Source of the DNA: Sphingomonas sp. SCN 67-18
GTDB lineage: Bacteria > Pseudomonadota > Alphaproteobacteria > Sphingomonadales > Sphingomonadaceae
Direction of reading: 5' to 3'
Assembly: GCF_001724715.1 (NCBI RefSeq)
Contig: NZ_MEFG01000027.1
Coordinates: forward strand, 126,914-190,913
DNA length: 64,000 nt
Positions 8,404 to 18,184 of this stretch are shown piece after piece. Position numbers and translations under genes: made by a program. The first letter of the stretch is position 1. The number at the start of each line of letters is the position of its first letter. The notes under the pieces were generated by a model. The model did not search any database. It was not told the DNA's origin and worked only from the letters and a program-made list of their open reading frames with translations.

Positions 8404-8443
8404 GGCGTGGACGCTAAAGCCCAGCGCGCCGGGCGTCCACGCC
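8404..8443. repeat. Perfect 11-bp inverted repeat in a divergent promoter region
   Basis: GGCGTGGACGC (8404-8414) and GCGTCCACGCC (8433-8443) are exact complements separated by 18 bp. They occupy most of the 80-bp gap between the divergent GST and GNAT starts and end 12 bp before the GNAT start. No U-run follows on either strand, so it is not a terminator. An operator or a leader hairpin is plausible. Confidence 0.6.
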
Positions 8444-8455
8444 CGCGATGATGGA

Positions 8456-8998
8456 ATGACGATGACGGTGAAGATCACATCCCTGGCTGATATCGATGCG
8501 GCGCTGGTCGAGGCGTTGCTCGACCGCGCGTTCGGCAGCGATCGCCGGGGACGAACCGCCTATCGCCTGCGGGCCGGCACCCGGCCCATCGATGCGCTGA
8601 GCTTCGCCGCGCTGGACGGCGACGGCGCGCTGGTCGGCACGCTGCAGAGCTGGCCGGTGATGCTGGCCGTCGATAATGGCGCGGTGGAACCGCTGGTGAT
8701 GGTCGGCCCGGTCGCGGTGGTGCCGGACCAGCAGCAGGGCGGCATCGGCAAGCGGCTGATGGCCGCGCTGATGGCGGCGGCGGCCGGGGGCGACCCGCTG
8801 ATGATGATCGGCGACCCCGAATATTATGAGCGCTTCTTCAGGTTCAGCGCGGCGGAGACGGCGGACTGGCGGATCGACGGGCCGGTCGAACGGCACCGGC
8901 TGCTGGCCCATAACCCGCTGGGCCGGCCGATTGCGCGGGCGGGGCGGATCGTGCCGCGCATCGACGCGCGCTTTGCGTGCGGGGAACAGGTCGCCTAG
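8456..8998 (+). CDS. GNAT-family N-acetyltransferase
   Basis: 180 aa. The acetyl-CoA binding motif A is seen as VAVVPDQQQGGIGKRLMAAL (about residues 84-103), the QxxGxG/A signature. The N-terminal arm and the final strand (YYERFFRF) fit the YjhB/YhbS-like subgroup. Acceptor unknown. It starts a plus-strand operon with DUF1285, a NudL-like Nudix gene and cca, although the 9-bp gap to the next gene is the only link. Two ATG codons 6 bp apart are possible starts. Confidence 0.8.
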   Translation: MTMTVKITSLADIDAALVEALLDRAFGSDRRGRTAYRLRAGTRPIDALSFAALDGDGALVGTLQSWPVMLAVDNGAVEPLVMVGPVAVVPDQQQGGIGKRLMAALMAAAAGGDPLMMIGDPEYYERFFRFSAAETADWRIDGPVERHRLLAHNPLGRPIARAGRIVPRIDARFACGEQVA

Positions 8999-9007
8999 GC
9001 TTTCGCC

Positions 9008-9577
9008 ATGCCGAGCCGCACCCCTCCCCCTGCCGACCTTTCCGGCCTGTCGCTGGCGGACATCGCCGCACTGGCCGAGGCGCGGAAAATCCCGCCCGTG
9101 GAAAGCTGGAACCCCGCTCATTGCGGGGACAGCGAGATGCGGATCGCGCGGGACGGGACATGGTTTCACCAGGGCGCGCCGATCAACCGGCCGGCGATGG
9201 TGCGGCTGTTCTCCACCATCCTGCGCCGCGAGCCGGACGGCGGCTTCGTGCTGGTGACGCCGGTGGAGAGGCTGGACATCGCGGTTGAGGATGCGCCCTT
9301 CGTGGCGCTGGAGGTGAAGAGCGAGGGCGAGGGACAGGCCCGGCGGCTGGCGTTCCGGCTCAACACCGGCGACATGGTGGTGGCGGGGCCGGACCATCCG
9401 CTGCGCGTCGAGGCCCGCGCGGACGGCCCCCACCCCTATCTGGCGGTGCGGGCCGGGCTGGACGCGCTGGTGGCGCGGGCGGTCTATTATGAGCTGGCCG
9501 AACTGGCGCTTGGCGAGGCGGGCGATCCGCCCGGCCTGTGGAGCGACGGCGCCTTTTTTGCGCTGGAGGCCGCATGA
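9008..9577 (+). CDS. DUF1285 family protein
   Basis: 189 aa. The block CGDSEMRIARDGTWFHQGAPI followed by RPAMVRLFSTIL and LVTPVERLDI is characteristic of DUF1285, a small cytosolic family with two beta-rich domains and no assigned reaction. Its stop overlaps the next start (ATGA, 9574-9577). The DUF1285-Nudix-cca order is familiar from alphaproteobacteria, which suggests a housekeeping link to nucleotide or tRNA metabolism; that link is inference. Confidence 0.8.
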   Translation: MPSRTPPPADLSGLSLADIAALAEARKIPPVESWNPAHCGDSEMRIARDGTWFHQGAPINRPAMVRLFSTILRREPDGGFVLVTPVERLDIAVEDAPFVALEVKSEGEGQARRLAFRLNTGDMVVAGPDHPLRVEARADGPHPYLAVRAGLDALVARAVYYELAELALGEAGDPPGLWSDGAFFALEAA

Positions 9578-10179
9578 GCGCCCTGACCGAACGGCTGCGC
9601 CACGCGCTTGCGGTGGGCGGGGCGCGCCAGACCATATTGCTGGAAAGCGATACGCTGGACCTGACCGCCGGGGCGGGCGACGTGCTGGTGCCGGCGGCGG
9701 TGCTGGTGGCCGTCACCGACCGGCCGGAACCGGGCGTGATCCTGACCCAGCGCACGCAATCGCTCCGCCGCCACGCCGGGCAGATCGCCTTCCCCGGAGG
9801 CCGCATCGACCCCGGCGACGCCAGCCCGATCGCCGCCGCCCTGCGCGAGGCGGAGGAGGAGATCGCACTGCCCCGATCCGCCGTGACGGTGATCGGCCGC
9901 ACCGACGCCTATCGCACGGTGACCGGCTTTCACATCGTCCCGGTGATCGGCGTGGTGCCGCCGGACCTGCCGCTCGCCATCAACGACGCGGAAGTGGAAA
10001 GTTGGTTCGAGGTGCCGCTCGCCTATCTGCTGGAGCCGGGCAACCATATCGAGCAGGCGGTGGAATGGCAGGGGCGGGAACGGCGCTATTATGAGATCAT
10101 GTGGGACGGCCACCGGATCTGGGGCGCGACTGCGGCGATGATCATCAATCTGGGGCGCAGGCTGGCATGGCCGGAATGA
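9574..10179 (+). CDS. CoA pyrophosphatase-like Nudix hydrolase (NudL type)
   Basis: 201 aa from the ATG that overlaps the previous stop. The Nudix box GGRIDPGDASPIAAALREAE then EEIAL is present (about residues 70-94). It is preceded by the NudL-type segment LRRHAGQIAFPGG, the CoA-specific UPF0035 motif LLTxRSxxLRxHxGQVxFPGG in its local form. Predicted to split CoA or acyl-CoA to phosphopantetheine and 3',5'-ADP. It overlaps both neighbours by 4 bp. Confidence 0.85.
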   Translation: MSALTERLRHALAVGGARQTILLESDTLDLTAGAGDVLVPAAVLVAVTDRPEPGVILTQRTQSLRRHAGQIAFPGGRIDPGDASPIAAALREAEEEIALPRSAVTVIGRTDAYRTVTGFHIVPVIGVVPPDLPLAINDAEVESWFEVPLAYLLEPGNHIEQAVEWQGRERRYYEIMWDGHRIWGATAAMIINLGRRLAWPE

Positions 10180-11375
10180 CGCTGCCCGACGCCCCGTGGC
10201 GCGACCGCGCCGGCATGGCGACGCTGCTGGACGCGCTGGACGCGGCCGGCGGGCAGACCCGCTTCGTGGGCGGCGCGGTGCGCGACACGCTGGCCGGCAG
10301 GCCGGTCTCCGATGTCGATCTGGCGACCCGGCTGATGCCGCAGGCGGTGGTCGAGCGAATCCGCGAAGCCGGGCTGAGGGCGGTGCCGACCGGCCTTGCC
10401 CACGGCACGGTGACGGTGGTGCTGCCGGACGGCGCGGCGGTGGAGGTGACGACGCTGCGCCGCGACGTCTCCACCGACGGGCGGCGCGCGACGGTGGCGT
10501 TCAGCGACGATTGGCGCGAGGATGCGGCGCGGCGCGATTTCACCATAAACGCGCTCTATGCCGACCCGGCGAGCGGCGCGATCCACGACTATTTCGGCGG
10601 TGAGGACGATCTGGCCCGGGGGCTGGTGCGGTTCATCGGCGATGCCCGCCAGCGGATTGCGGAGGACCATCTCCGCATCCTGCGATTCTTCCGCTTCCAT
10701 GCCCGTTATGGCGGCTGGGCCCCGGACGAATTGGCCTATGACGCCTGCGCCGAGCGGGCCAACGACCTGATGGCGCTGTCACGCGAGCGGATTGCCGACG
10801 AGATGCTGAAGCTACTGGCGTCGGACCATCCCGCTCCGGCGATCGGGCTGATGCTGGACCGCGCGATATTGAAGCCGGTGCTGCCGGAAATCGACGCGGC
10901 GGGGCTGGCCCGGCTGCGCCGCCTGATCGGCGCGGAGACGGCTGCGGGAATTGCGGGCGACCGGCTGCGCCGCCTGATCGCGCTGATGCCCGCGGACGGG
11001 GCCGTCGCCGACGGCATCGCCGCGCGGTTGCGGCTGTCCAATGCCCAGCGCAAGCGGATCGCGGCGGCGCTGGGCGACGCCGGCGATGCGGCCCGGCCGC
11101 GCGTGCTGGCATTTGCCGTGGGCACGGAAACGGCGGTGGACCGGCTGCTGCTGGCGGGCGAAGCCGAGGCGGCGCGTGGGATTATGGGCTGGACGCCCCC
11201 GGCCCTGCCGGTTTCCGGCGAGACGATGCTCGGCCACGGGCTGCGCGGCGTCGAGATCGCCCAGGCCCTGAAGGCCATTCGCGAACGCTGGTCGGCGGAG
11301 GATTTTCCCGGCGGAGACCGGATCGATGCGATCGTCGCCGAGGCGGTGGATCAGGCGTCGCGCGACCGCCAATAG
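10176..11375 (+). CDS. cca: CCA-adding tRNA nucleotidyltransferase (class II)
   Basis: 399 aa from the ATG overlapping the preceding stop; an in-frame ATG 9 bp earlier is less likely. The nucleotidyltransferase motif GGAVRDTLAGRPVSDVDLA (about residues 28-46) holds the two catalytic carboxylates. Next come the ribose-recognition strand DVSTDGRRA and RRDFTINALY, then RILRFFRFHARYG (motif of the neck). These are in the order of class II CCA or poly(A) polymerases. It adds or repairs the 3' CCA of tRNAs. The last 25 bp overlap the 3' end of the convergent GGDEF-EAL gene. Confidence 0.92.
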   Translation: MTLPDAPWRDRAGMATLLDALDAAGGQTRFVGGAVRDTLAGRPVSDVDLATRLMPQAVVERIREAGLRAVPTGLAHGTVTVVLPDGAAVEVTTLRRDVSTDGRRATVAFSDDWREDAARRDFTINALYADPASGAIHDYFGGEDDLARGLVRFIGDARQRIAEDHLRILRFFRFHARYGGWAPDELAYDACAERANDLMALSRERIADEMLKLLASDHPAPAIGLMLDRAILKPVLPEIDAAGLARLRRLIGAETAAGIAGDRLRRLIALMPADGAVADGIAARLRLSNAQRKRIAAALGDAGDAARPRVLAFAVGTETAVDRLLLAGEAEAARGIMGWTPPALPVSGETMLGHGLRGVEIAQALKAIRERWSAEDFPGGDRIDAIVAEAVDQASRDRQ

Positions 11376-13114
11376 GCCAGCGCCTCGTCCGCCGGCATGC
11401 CGACGCCATAATAATAGCCCTGCCCGCGCGTGCAGCCCAGCGCGCTGAGCGTCTGGGCGAGCTGGATCGATTCGATGCCTTCGGCCGTCGTCGAGATGCC
11501 CAGCGCATGGGCGAGCGAGAGGATCGCGCGGACGATGGCCACCTTGTCCTTGTCCGCCAGCATGCCGGTGATGAAGCTGCGATCGATCTTCAGCATGTCG
11601 ATGGGCAGGCGCTGGAGATAAGCGAGGTTGGAATAGCCGGTGCCGAAATCGTCCATCGCCAGCGGCGTGTTGAGCGCCTTGAGCGATTCCATGACGCGGG
11701 TCGCGCGGTCCGGATCCGCGATGATCGCGCTTTCGGTGAGTTCCAGCATCAGCCGCTTGCCGGCAAGGCCGTGGTCGGCAAGCGCCGCCGAGACGGCGCC
11801 GGCCACGTCGTCGCGCGCGATCTGGATGGCCGAGATGTTGACCGCGACATGGATGGGCAGCGGCTCGCCCACCGCCTTGTCCCATGAAGCGAGGGTACGC
11901 GCGGCGGTGTCCAGCGCCCAGCGGCCCAGCGGCACGATGAGGCCCGATTCCTCGGCGACGGGAATGAAATCGCTGGGCGACACCTCTCCCCGGTCGCCGT
12001 CCGTCCAGCGGGCGAGCGCCTCATAGCCCGCGATCCGCCCGCTCGACAGGTCGATGAGCGGCTGGAAGGCAAGCCGAAGCCTGTCCCCCTCGATGGCGCG
12101 GCGCAGCGCGGTTTCCAGGCTGAACCGGCGACGGGCCTGGTTGAAGGCGACGGGTTGATACACCTCCACCTTGCCGCTGATCTTCGCCCGCTTGATGGCG
12201 AACTGGGCGCGGCGGACCAGCGCCTCGCCGTCGCAATCCGGCTCCGACAGCGCGCAGCCGATGGCCGGCTCTATGCGGATTTCGAGATCGGACAGGCGGC
12301 AGGGCTGGGCGAAGATGGCATTGATCCGCTGCGCGATGTGGAGCGCATCGCCGGGGCCGTCGACCAGCCGGATCAGCAGGCCGAATTCGTCGCCGCCCGT
12401 CCGCGCGATCACGTCGCCGGTGCGCAGCGCCGACATCAGCCGGCGGGCGACGGTGATCAGCAGTTCGTCGCCGGCGAGCGAGCCGATCGATTCGTTGATG
12501 CGGCTGAAGCGCATCAGATCGACGATCAGCACCGCGAAATGATTGTCGCCGGCAGCACCGGCCTGTTCCAGCGCCTCGCTGAACCCAGCGCGGTTGGGCA
12601 GGCCGGTGAGGCTGTCGTTGAACATTTCCAGGCGCAGGCTTTTTTCCGCCTGCAGCTCCGCGGTCTTGTCTAGCAGGGTGAGCAGGCAGCGCGGCTCGCC
12701 CGAGTCGATGGCCGGCACCCGCGCCAGCCGGATGACATAATGCCGCCCGACCACCGGCCCGCCGTCGCTCCATTCCAGCTCGCGCATCGCATCGTCGCTG
12801 GCCATGAATTCGGCGATCCGATCGATGAAGCCGCAGCGGTCGAGCAGCGGCGCCGGAGGATTTTCGGGGTAGAGGCCGAACATGTCGCCCCCCGTTTCCA
12901 GCGCTGCATAGGCGGCGTTGCAGCAATCGATTGACACCGCGCCGTCGACATAATCGAGCACCGCGCCCGCCACCGGCAGCGCCTCCAGATATTGCCGCCG
13001 CACCGATTTCAGATCGTCCACCATCTCCTGCACGGAGCGCGCGACCAGGGCGAGCGGCGCGCGGGGTGCGGGCTCGGGCCTGGCGGCCGGCAATATCGAT
13101 CTCATCGAACGCAT
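11351..13114 (-). CDS. GGDEF-EAL protein, cyclic-di-GMP synthesis and/or breakdown
   Basis: 587 aa, no membrane helices. The N-terminal third (about 1-170) includes a PAS-like sensor. The GGDEF domain has an intact GGDEF at residues 240-244. The EAL domain begins EAL at 365-367 and keeps ELTES, DDFGTGYS and KIDRSF, the metal and loop-6 residues needed for activity. Either domain could therefore be active and the net direction cannot be read. It overlaps cca tail to tail. A CtrA-like box lies 24-39 bp upstream, which would fit a cell-cycle or motility role. Confidence 0.9.
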   Translation of the reverse strand: MRSMRSILPAARPEPAPRAPLALVARSVQEMVDDLKSVRRQYLEALPVAGAVLDYVDGAVSIDCCNAAYAALETGGDMFGLYPENPPAPLLDRCGFIDRIAEFMASDDAMRELEWSDGGPVVGRHYVIRLARVPAIDSGEPRCLLTLLDKTAELQAEKSLRLEMFNDSLTGLPNRAGFSEALEQAGAAGDNHFAVLIVDLMRFSRINESIGSLAGDELLITVARRLMSALRTGDVIARTGGDEFGLLIRLVDGPGDALHIAQRINAIFAQPCRLSDLEIRIEPAIGCALSEPDCDGEALVRRAQFAIKRAKISGKVEVYQPVAFNQARRRFSLETALRRAIEGDRLRLAFQPLIDLSSGRIAGYEALARWTDGDRGEVSPSDFIPVAEESGLIVPLGRWALDTAARTLASWDKAVGEPLPIHVAVNISAIQIARDDVAGAVSAALADHGLAGKRLMLELTESAIIADPDRATRVMESLKALNTPLAMDDFGTGYSNLAYLQRLPIDMLKIDRSFITGMLADKDKVAIVRAILSLAHALGISTTAEGIESIQLAQTLSALGCTRGQGYYYGVGMPADEALAYWRSRDA

Positions 13115-13137
13115 TGGCCGGGGTTTAAGCCCCAGTC

Positions 13138-13153
13138 GTTAAAGGGGTTTAAA
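13138..13153 (-). promoter_or_regulatory. Possible CtrA box upstream of the GGDEF-EAL gene
   Basis: On the minus strand: TTTA-N7-TTAAC, one mismatch from the alphaproteobacterial CtrA consensus TTAA-N7-TTAAC. It lies within the 47-bp gap behind parC. The site is only 24 bp from the start codon, so its spacing is tight. Confidence 0.35.
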
Positions 13154-13161
13154 CGCTGATT

Positions 13162-15408
13162 TTATTCGAAGCGGTTGTCGCGCGGAAAACCCACCGGGGG
13201 CATCCGCCCCGCCGCGCCGCGCGCCGCGCGCCAGGCGGTGAGGTCCGTCTCGGTGCGGGTGCGCCCGCTGTCGCCGCCCATCGGCCAGGACAGGCCCTGA
13301 TCGAACTGGAAGGTGGTGATGTCCGACAGGCCGCCATCCCGGTAGCGTTGCAGGGTGACGCCCTGCCCGCGCCCCATTTCCGGCAGCTCGGCTAGTGGAA
13401 ACACCACCAGCTTGCGGTTCTCGCCGATGGCCGCGACATAATCCGCGCCCTCGGCGATCCGCCGGACGACCTTCAACTTGGCGCCGGGGCGCAGGTTGAC
13501 CACCTGCCGTCCTTTGCGCGTTTCTGCGACGACATCGGCCACCCTGGCGATGAAGCCGCGCCCGTCCGACGCGGCCAGCAGCAACCGCTCGCCCGCCCGC
13601 GCCGCCATCAGCGCGACGATGCCGGTATCCGCCTCGATATCCACCATCAGCCGCACCGGCTCGCCGAATCCGCGCCCGCCCGGCAGCTTGTCCGCCGCCA
13701 GCGTGAAGAAACGGCCATTGTCGCCGGCAAGCAGGATCTTGTCCGTGGTCTGGGCGTGGAAGGCGAAGGCCGGGCCGTCCCCTTCCTTGAATTTCAGCGT
13801 ATCGGTGGCGGAGAGGTCGGCATGGCCGCGCATCGCCCGCACCCATCCGCGCTGCGACATGATGACGGTGATCGGCTCCCGCTCGATCATCGCCTCCAGC
13901 GGAATTTCGCGCACCGGGCCGGCTTCCTCTATGGCGGTGCGCCGCTTGCCCAGCGCAGTCTCCGGGCCATAGCGTTCGCGCAGCCGGGCAAGGTCCTTTT
14001 TCAGCCGGGTGCGCTGGCGCGCCGGGCTTTCGATCAGCGCGGCGAGCTGGGCGCGCTCCTCGTCCAGCTTGGCGCGTTCCTGCCTGATCTCCATTTCCTC
14101 CAGCCGCCGCAAGGAGCGCAGCCGCATGTTCAGGATCGCCTCGGCCTGACGGTCGTTGAGGCCGAATTCCGCGATCATCACCGGCTTGGGCTCGTCCTCC
14201 TCGCGGATGATCTGGATCACGCGGTCGAGGTTCAGATAGGCGATCAGATAACCGTCGAGCAGTTCGATCCGGTCGTCGATCTTGTCCAGCCGGTGCCGCG
14301 AGCGGCGCACCAGCACCTCGATCTGATGCGCCAGCCATGCCGACAGCGCGTCCTTGAGGCTCATCACCCGGGGCGTGCGGTGGGCGTCCAGCACGTTGAG
14401 GTTCAGCGACACCCGGGTTTCAAGCTCGGTGAGCTTGAACAGGCTTTCCATCAGCATGTCGGGGTCGACGGAGCGGCTGCGCGGCTCCAGCACGATGCGG
14501 ATATCCGCGTCGGATTCGTCGCGCACGTCCGCCAATATGGGCAGTTTCTTGTCGTTGATGATCTGGGCGATCGCCTCGATCAGCTTGGATTTCTGCACCT
14601 GATAGGGAATTTCGGTGACGACCGCGACCCAGGTGCCGCGCCCTTCATCCTGCTTTTCCCAGCGCGAGCGCACGCGGAAGCCGCCGCGCCCGGTGGCATA
14701 GGCCTCCGCGATCGCGGCCGGGCTGTCGACGATGACGCCGCCCGTCGGGAAATCCGGCCCGCGAACATGCTGCATCAGCGCGGCGCCATCCGCCTCCGGC
14801 TGATCGATCAGCAGCGTCGCGGCGTCGATCAGTTCCGCGACATTGTGGGGCGGGATGGAGGTCGCCATGCCCACCGCGATGCCGCTGGCGCCGTTGGCGA
14901 GCAGATTGGGGAACAGGCCGGGAAAAACCTCCGGCTCCTCCTCCTCGCCATTATAGGTGAGCCGGTAATCGACCGTGCCTTCGTCAAGCCCGGCCATCAG
15001 CTCGTTGGCGGCCAGCGTCAGCCGCGCCTCGGTATAGCGCATGGCCGCGGCATTATCGCCGTCGACATTGCCGAAATTGCCCTGCCCGTCGACCAGCGGA
15101 TAGCGCAGCGAGAATGTCTGGGCGAGGCGGACCATCGCATCATAGACCGACTGGTCGCCATGCGGATGATATTTGCCGATGACGTCGCCGACCACGCGCG
15201 CGCATTTCTTATATCCCGCCGCCGGATCCAGCTTCAGCAGCCGCATCGCCCACAGCAGGCGGCGATGCACCGGTTTCAGCCCGTCGCGCACGTCCGGCAG
15301 CGACCGGGCGGTGATCGTCGACATCGCATAGACAAGATATCGTTCGGAAAGCGCACTATCGAATGGAGCATCGACGATGGCGTCGAAGGGGTCGGCAAGG
15401 TCAGTCAT
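13162..15408 (-). CDS. parC: DNA topoisomerase IV subunit A
   Basis: 748 aa, as expected for ParC. The breakage-reunion domain comes first, with the active Tyr in [10 protein letters not shown] (Tyr125). The C-terminal beta-propeller follows, with repeated GxG blades from about residue 500. Low blade number and length favour ParC over GyrA. The quinolone-determining segment reads [10 protein letters not shown] (81-90), so Gln86 replaces the Ser found in E. coli ParC/GyrA. ParC with ParE decatenates daughter chromosomes. It stands alone, between the S9 peptidase and the GGDEF-EAL gene. Confidence 0.93.
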   Translation of the reverse strand: MTDLADPFDAIVDAPFDSALSERYLVYAMSTITARSLPDVRDGLKPVHRRLLWAMRLLKLDPAAGYKKCARVVGDVIGKYHPHGDQSVYDAMVRLAQTFSLRYPLVDGQGNFGNVDGDNAAAMRYTEARLTLAANELMAGLDEGTVDYRLTYNGEEEEPEVFPGLFPNLLANGASGIAVGMATSIPPHNVAELIDAATLLIDQPEADGAALMQHVRGPDFPTGGVIVDSPAAIAEAYATGRGGFRVRSRWEKQDEGRGTWVAVVTEIPYQVQKSKLIEAIAQIINDKKLPILADVRDESDADIRIVLEPRSRSVDPDMLMESLFKLTELETRVSLNLNVLDAHRTPRVMSLKDALSAWLAHQIEVLVRRSRHRLDKIDDRIELLDGYLIAYLNLDRVIQIIREEDEPKPVMIAEFGLNDRQAEAILNMRLRSLRRLEEMEIRQERAKLDEERAQLAALIESPARQRTRLKKDLARLRERYGPETALGKRRTAIEEAGPVREIPLEAMIEREPITVIMSQRGWVRAMRGHADLSATDTLKFKEGDGPAFAFHAQTTDKILLAGDNGRFFTLAADKLPGGRGFGEPVRLMVDIEADTGIVALMAARAGERLLLAASDGRGFIARVADVVAETRKGRQVVNLRPGAKLKVVRRIAEGADYVAAIGENRKLVVFPLAELPEMGRGQGVTLQRYRDGGLSDITTFQFDQGLSWPMGGDSGRTRTETDLTAWRAARGAAGRMPPVGFPRDNRFE

Positions 15409-15463
15409 GCGGGCGCGATAGCAGGGTGGCGGGCGCGGGGAAATGCGCTTCCCCGCACGCGTG

Positions 15464-17464
15464 CTACATCTTCAGCTTTTCACGCAGGAAGGCATCCGAT
15501 TTCGCCAGCATGTCCGTGCGCGCCGCCGCATCGGGCAGCTGGTGGTCCAGCCCCTTGTAGACGATCAGCGCGCTCGCCTTGCCAGCCTTGCGGAGCGCGC
15601 CGTCCATGGCGCGGGATTCGGCGACGCCGACATTGAGGTCGGTATCGCCGTGGAACAGTATGACCGGCGCCTTGAACCGGTCGGCATGGCGCGCGGGCGA
15701 TCCTTCCTCGATATGCGGGCCGGAGCCGATATAGTCCGCGACGACGCGCGCATTGGTGAAATCCCGCGCCTCGTTCTTCAGCATGGCAAGGTCGGTAACG
15801 GGAGCGATCGCCACCACCGCCTTGAACAGGTCCGGATCGACGACATTGGATTGCAGCGCCGCATAGCCGCCATAGGACCAGCCGACGACGGCCAGCCGGT
15901 CCGCATCCGCCACGCCCTGGCTGATCAGCCAGCGCGCGCCGTCATTGATGTCGCCGATCGCGATCTTCCACGATTTGAAGCCGTTTTCTGCAAACCAGGC
16001 ATCGCCATAGCCCGACGAGCCCCGGAAATTGGGCTGGAGCACCGCGAAACCGCGCTGCGCGTAGAATTGCGCCAGCCAGTCGAACCCCCATTCGTCACGC
16101 GATGCCGGGCCGCCATGCGGCATGACGATGGCGGGCAGGCCCTTCGCCGTTTCCTTGCCCGGCGGCAGAGTGAGATAGGCGGGAATCGCGGTGCCGTCCG
16201 CCGCTGCATAGCTGACACTTTTCACCGGCGAGAGCGTCAGCCCTTCGAGCTGGGGCCGCGCCCGCAGAAGTTCGCTCATGCGCCGCGCCTTGCGGTCGAA
16301 GGCATAATAGCGGCCCGGATCGACATCGCTGCCCGCGAAGATCAGCAGGATGTTCTCGTCCGCGCTGGCGCCCAGAAACTGGACGAGGGGGAGGTTGGGA
16401 ATCGCCTTGGACAGGGCAGCGCCAAGCTTGCGATAATCGGGATCGAAATATTCCGCCGCGCGCCGGTCGGTGACATAGGCGGCGCCGATCACCCGGCCGT
16501 TGCGGCCGACGGTGATCACATCGTCGATATCGACCCGGGGATTGGCATAAGCGAGGTCCGCTTTCATCGTGCCGTCCAGCGCCACACGGTAAAGCGCCAT
16601 CCTGCCGTCCTTGGGCTGAAGCGCATAGGCGATGTCAGCGCCGCCATCGACGGCGATCGGCGCCAGCGCGTTCTCCCCCTCCTTGACCGTGCTGAACGGC
16701 TTCCACGCGTCGGATCCCTGGGTCCGGTAAAAATAGGACCGTACGCCGGTGAGATAGCCCTGCCCCCGCTCGACATCGCTCCACATGATCCGCGCCACGC
16801 CGCGGCCATCGGAAATATAGCCGTCGACGCGCTTCGAGGCGCGTTCCACCACCTTGCTGCGCAGGGTGCGGGTGTTGATGCGCTCCAGGCTCATCCCGTC
16901 GTCCGATTTGGCGAGCATTGATCCGATGGACTGTTCCGGCACATTGTCCCGCATCATCAGCACTTCGTCATCCCCGCCCAGCCAGTCGACGATGTCGCCA
17001 TCGAACTGGCTGATGCGCAGCGCGCTCATCGTCGACTTCTGCGTCAGCGGCTTGATGTTGGCGCCATCGGCGTCCAGCGCGACAAGGCGGGTGAAAGGCA
17101 GCTTCGTTCCCACGCTGTCGATAATGCCATATTGCTGGCAGACGAGGCGATTATTGCCCGACCAGCCGCACCATTGGAGGCGCATCGGATCGCCGTCCGC
17201 ATAGGCGACGATCCTGGGCTCCTCCCCGACGGTGTGGTCGACCGTGTAGACCATCGTAACCTGCCCCGCCCCGGGCGCGACATAGGCGATGCGCTTGCCG
17301 TCCGGCGAAAGGCTGATGTCCAGTATGCCGGGAAGCGCGCCGAACTGCGCCGCCACCGTAGCCCCGTCAGCGGCCGGGGCGTCCGCCGCGACCGCCATCG
17401 CCGAAAGCGGCAGTGCCAGTGCGCAACCGCCCATCCAGAATAGCCCCGCCAACGTCCTTTTCAC
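15464..17464 (-). CDS. Secreted S9-family (prolyl oligopeptidase-like) peptidase
   Basis: 666 aa from a GTG start, with a signal peptide [21 protein letters not shown] beta-propeller of WD-like strands occupies about residues 40-400 and an alpha/beta-hydrolase the C-terminus. The nucleophile motif is GWSYGG (Ser about 530). The later Asp is in FHGDTDLNV and the His in GLDHQLP, so the triad is complete. The arrangement fits dipeptidyl or acylaminoacyl peptidases of the periplasm. No linked transport genes. Sphingomonads carry many paralogues, so the substrate is open. Confidence 0.88.
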   Translation of the reverse strand: MKRTLAGLFWMGGCALALPLSAMAVAADAPAADGATVAAQFGALPGILDISLSPDGKRIAYVAPGAGQVTMVYTVDHTVGEEPRIVAYADGDPMRLQWCGWSGNNRLVCQQYGIIDSVGTKLPFTRLVALDADGANIKPLTQKSTMSALRISQFDGDIVDWLGGDDEVLMMRDNVPEQSIGSMLAKSDDGMSLERINTRTLRSKVVERASKRVDGYISDGRGVARIMWSDVERGQGYLTGVRSYFYRTQGSDAWKPFSTVKEGENALAPIAVDGGADIAYALQPKDGRMALYRVALDGTMKADLAYANPRVDIDDVITVGRNGRVIGAAYVTDRRAAEYFDPDYRKLGAALSKAIPNLPLVQFLGASADENILLIFAGSDVDPGRYYAFDRKARRMSELLRARPQLEGLTLSPVKSVSYAAADGTAIPAYLTLPPGKETAKGLPAIVMPHGGPASRDEWGFDWLAQFYAQRGFAVLQPNFRGSSGYGDAWFAENGFKSWKIAIGDINDGARWLISQGVADADRLAVVGWSYGGYAALQSNVVDPDLFKAVVAIAPVTDLAMLKNEARDFTNARVVADYIGSGPHIEEGSPARHADRFKAPVILFHGDTDLNVGVAESRAMDGALRKAGKASALIVYKGLDHQLPDAAARTDMLAKSDAFLREKLKM

Positions 17465-17540
17465 GCCAAGCCCCCAACATATTGATTAGAGGCAGGATAG
17501 TCGGCCAGCGCCGCGCGGCAAGGGCGAGTGCATAATAATC

Positions 17541-17555
17541 TTAACAAGCCTTTAG
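17541..17555 (+). promoter_or_regulatory. Weak CtrA-like box TTAA-N7-TTAG
   Basis: In the 165-bp divergent gap between the S9 peptidase and the CAP protein, the arms TTAA (17541-17544) and TTAG (17552-17555) have the 7-nt spacing of CtrA sites. One mismatch; such A/T-rich tetramers are scarce in this GC-rich DNA. Low confidence. Confidence 0.2.
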
Positions 17556-17629
17556 CCAGATTTGGAAAAGGAGCCTGAACCTTCGGTCCCTAGGGGTGCG
17601 AGCCGTGATCCAACCACGGGACGCGGCAT

Positions 17630-18175
17630 ATGGGACAGGCAGGACGGCGTTCGCGCCGCACGGCGATAGCGGTCAAGGCGGTGTGCCTGGCCATGGTCGC
17701 GCCCGTTCTGCTGGGCGCGGTGGACCGGATCGGCAATCTCGACGAGCGCGTGCTCGCCGCCCATAACCGGGAACGCAGCGCGGCGGGCGTGCCGGCGCTG
17801 CAATGGGATGCTGGCCTTGCGGCGGATGCGGCCAAATGGGCCGGCCACCTGACCTCGGTCGGCTATCTCGTCCATTATAACAGCGACCCGCATGACCCCG
17901 ATCCGCAGGGCGAGAATCTGTGGGCGGGCACGCGCGGCTATTACAGCGCCGAGGACATGGTCGGCCTGTGGATCGTCGAGAAAAAGGATTTCAAGCCGGG
18001 CACCTTCCCCGCCAACAGCCGCACCGGACGGCTGGAGGATGTCGGCCACTATACGCAGTTGATGTGGCGATCGAGCGGCAAGGTGGGCTGCGCCCTCGCG
18101 CGCGGCGCACAGGACGAATTCCTGGTGTGCCGGTACAGCGAGGGCGGCAATGTGATCGGCGAACGGCCCTTCTGA
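17630..18175 (+). CDS. Exported CAP/SCP-domain protein
   Basis: 181 aa with an N-terminal signal sequence (positive n-region, then VKAVCLAMVAPVLLGAV). The CAP domain follows: VLAAHNRERSAAGVP with the first cavity His, GENLW with the Glu, and DVGHYTQLMW with the second His, then CALARG and VCRY with the paired cysteines. Bacterial CAP proteins are secreted and of largely unknown function, and some bind sterols or lipids. It stands alone, divergent from the S9 peptidase and convergent with the PEP-CTERM gene 9 bp beyond. Confidence 0.88.
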   Translation: MGQAGRRSRRTAIAVKAVCLAMVAPVLLGAVDRIGNLDERVLAAHNRERSAAGVPALQWDAGLAADAAKWAGHLTSVGYLVHYNSDPHDPDPQGENLWAGTRGYYSAEDMVGLWIVEKKDFKPGTFPANSRTGRLEDVGHYTQLMWRSSGKVGCALARGAQDEFLVCRYSEGGNVIGERPF

Positions 18176-18184
18176 GCCGCCGGA

